Of a stretch of DNA of 5,877 nt, positions 5,610-5,877 are shown piece after piece. A program made the translations under genes and the position numbers. The notes below the pieces were generated by a model. It was not told where the DNA came from and did not search any database. It saw only the letters and a program-made list of their open reading frames with translations. The DNA is from an uncultured Eubacteriales bacterium (GTDB lineage Bacteria > Bacillota > Clostridia > Oscillospirales > Acutalibacteraceae), in NCBI GenBank assembly GCA_900313125.1, contig OMPZ01000024.1:1-5877 (forward strand), given 5' to 3'. Position 1 is the stretch's first letter; every line of letters begins with the position of its first letter.

Positions 5610-5644
5610 ACAGGGAGGGCGACGCGCTGCTCCCTGTCTTTGTT
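5610..5644 (+). terminator. Intrinsic terminator of spoVT
   Basis: A perfect 8-bp stem ACAGGGAG/CTCCCTGT (5610-5617 and 5630-5637), whose loop can add a short inner GCG/CGC pairing, is followed by the imperfect T tract CTTTGTT (5638-5644). Confidence 0.75.
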
Positions 5645-5724
5645 GGCAAGCAGACAAATGAAAAATACACACTATAACATCTGATAAAATGACAAAAAAC
5701 TATACACTCTGCCGATTCTGAAAA

Positions 5725-5742
5725 AACGGAAAGAAATCCGTT
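5725..5742. repeat. Inverted repeat overlapping the -35 of the rightmost promoter
   Basis: AACGGA (5725-5730), six bases, then TCCGTT (5737-5742) is a perfect inverted repeat whose right arm covers the first two bases of the -35 TTGACA. It could be an operator. On the minus strand the same arms are followed by TTTT, so it could instead stop antisense transcription. Confidence 0.45.
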
Positions 5743-5769
5743 GACAGAGGGCAAAAATTGTGATATTAT
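5741..5769 (+). promoter_or_regulatory. Strong sigma-A promoter of the rightmost gene
   Basis: TTGACA (5741-5746), a 17-base spacer, then TATTAT (5764-5769) preceded by TGA, an extended -10. An overlapping TATAAT at 5767-5772 would need a 20-base spacer and is less likely to be the working -10. Transcription would start near 5776. Confidence 0.82.
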
Positions 5770-5775
5770 AATTGA

Positions 5776-5860
5776 GCACTCTTCGAGAGCAACTGATAAA
5801 AAACAGCCCGAAACGATAGGTTTCAAGCCGTTTTTGGGAGCTTTTGAGAGAGGAGATATC
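5776..5860 (+). promoter_or_regulatory. Structured 5' leader of the rightmost gene (candidate)
   Basis: The transcript would begin with a small hairpin CTCT-TCG-AGAG (5779-5789). Downstream, GAAAC at 5810-5814 can pair either with GTTTC (5820-5824) or, as part of CCCGAAACG (5807-5815), with CGTTTTTGGG (5829-5838). The two folds exclude each other, which is what a regulated leader would show. I cannot match it to a known riboswitch class. The ribosome binding site AGGAG (5851-5855) lies 12 bases after the second fold. Confidence 0.3.
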
Positions 5861-5877
5861 ATGACTTTCCGAAAGGG
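5861..5877 (+). CDS. Start of an unidentified gene (partial)
   Basis: ATG at 5861 opens a frame reading MTFRK up to the window edge. AGGAG lies five bases upstream of it, and a near-consensus promoter about 95 bases upstream supports a real start. Five codons are too few to name the product. Confidence 0.65.

Noticed and set aside
4968..5672. Minus-strand frame of 234 codons opposite spoVT
   Set aside because: It is a shadow of spoVT, rich in Arg/His/Cys as expected from an antisense frame, and it covers the spoVT terminator.
5608..5862. Minus-strand frame of 84 codons in the spoVT downstream region
   Set aside because: It runs through a strong plus-strand promoter, a leader and a terminator, and its own start lies on the ribosome binding site region of the plus-strand gene with no initiation signals.

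Overview
The window looks like a core chromosomal segment of a spore-forming, low-to-moderate GC Clostridia, probably of the Ruminococcus/Oscillospiraceae type. This is inferred from a typical SpoVT, a clostridial-style PPDK C-terminus, AGGAGG-type ribosome binding sites, near-consensus sigma-A promoters with 17-base spacers, and a Ser/Thr-rich membrane-anchored surface protein with a possible cohesin-like fold. Species cannot be named from this sequence alone. I see no mobile element, phage gene, CRISPR array, tRNA or rRNA, and no gene-free stretch longer than 300 bases.

Layout. Bases 1-90 are the last 29 codons of pyruvate phosphate dikinase on the plus strand, followed by a terminator (143-178). 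Everything from 190 to about 4895 is on the minus strand. Read in the direction of transcription (right to left) it holds: a promoter (4867-4895); an unknown 72-aa protein (4609-4827); a lipoprotein signal sequence (4455-4640) that runs out of frame into a transglutaminase-like domain (3305-4480); purA with its own promoter (3249-3277) and terminator (1891-1917); a secreted, C-terminally anchored Ser/Thr-rich protein (674-1759) with its own promoter; and a second unknown 72-aa protein (235-453) with a perfect-consensus promoter and its own terminator. On the plus strand, spoVT (5067-5603) is divergent from the 72-aa/lipoprotein operon and ends in a terminator. A strong promoter at 5741-5769 then drives a gene of which only the first codons (5861-5877) are in the window, after a leader of about 85 bases.

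Functions. The units look mostly independent: central carbon metabolism (PPDK), AMP synthesis (PurA), the cell envelope (lipoprotein transglutaminase and anchored surface protein) and sporulation control (SpoVT). Most carry their own promoter, so only the 4827-to-3305 stretch looks like a true operon. No terminator separates it from purA, so readthrough is possible.

Points that stand out are: the transglutaminase lipoprotein split by a +1 frame change with its catalytic triad intact; a PurA whose IMP-site motifs differ from the E. coli form; a degenerate sortase-like C-terminus (VPTAG) on the surface protein; a palindrome inside the purA promoter spacer; and a leader with two mutually exclusive folds before the rightmost gene. 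I do not see a clearly new multi-gene system here.
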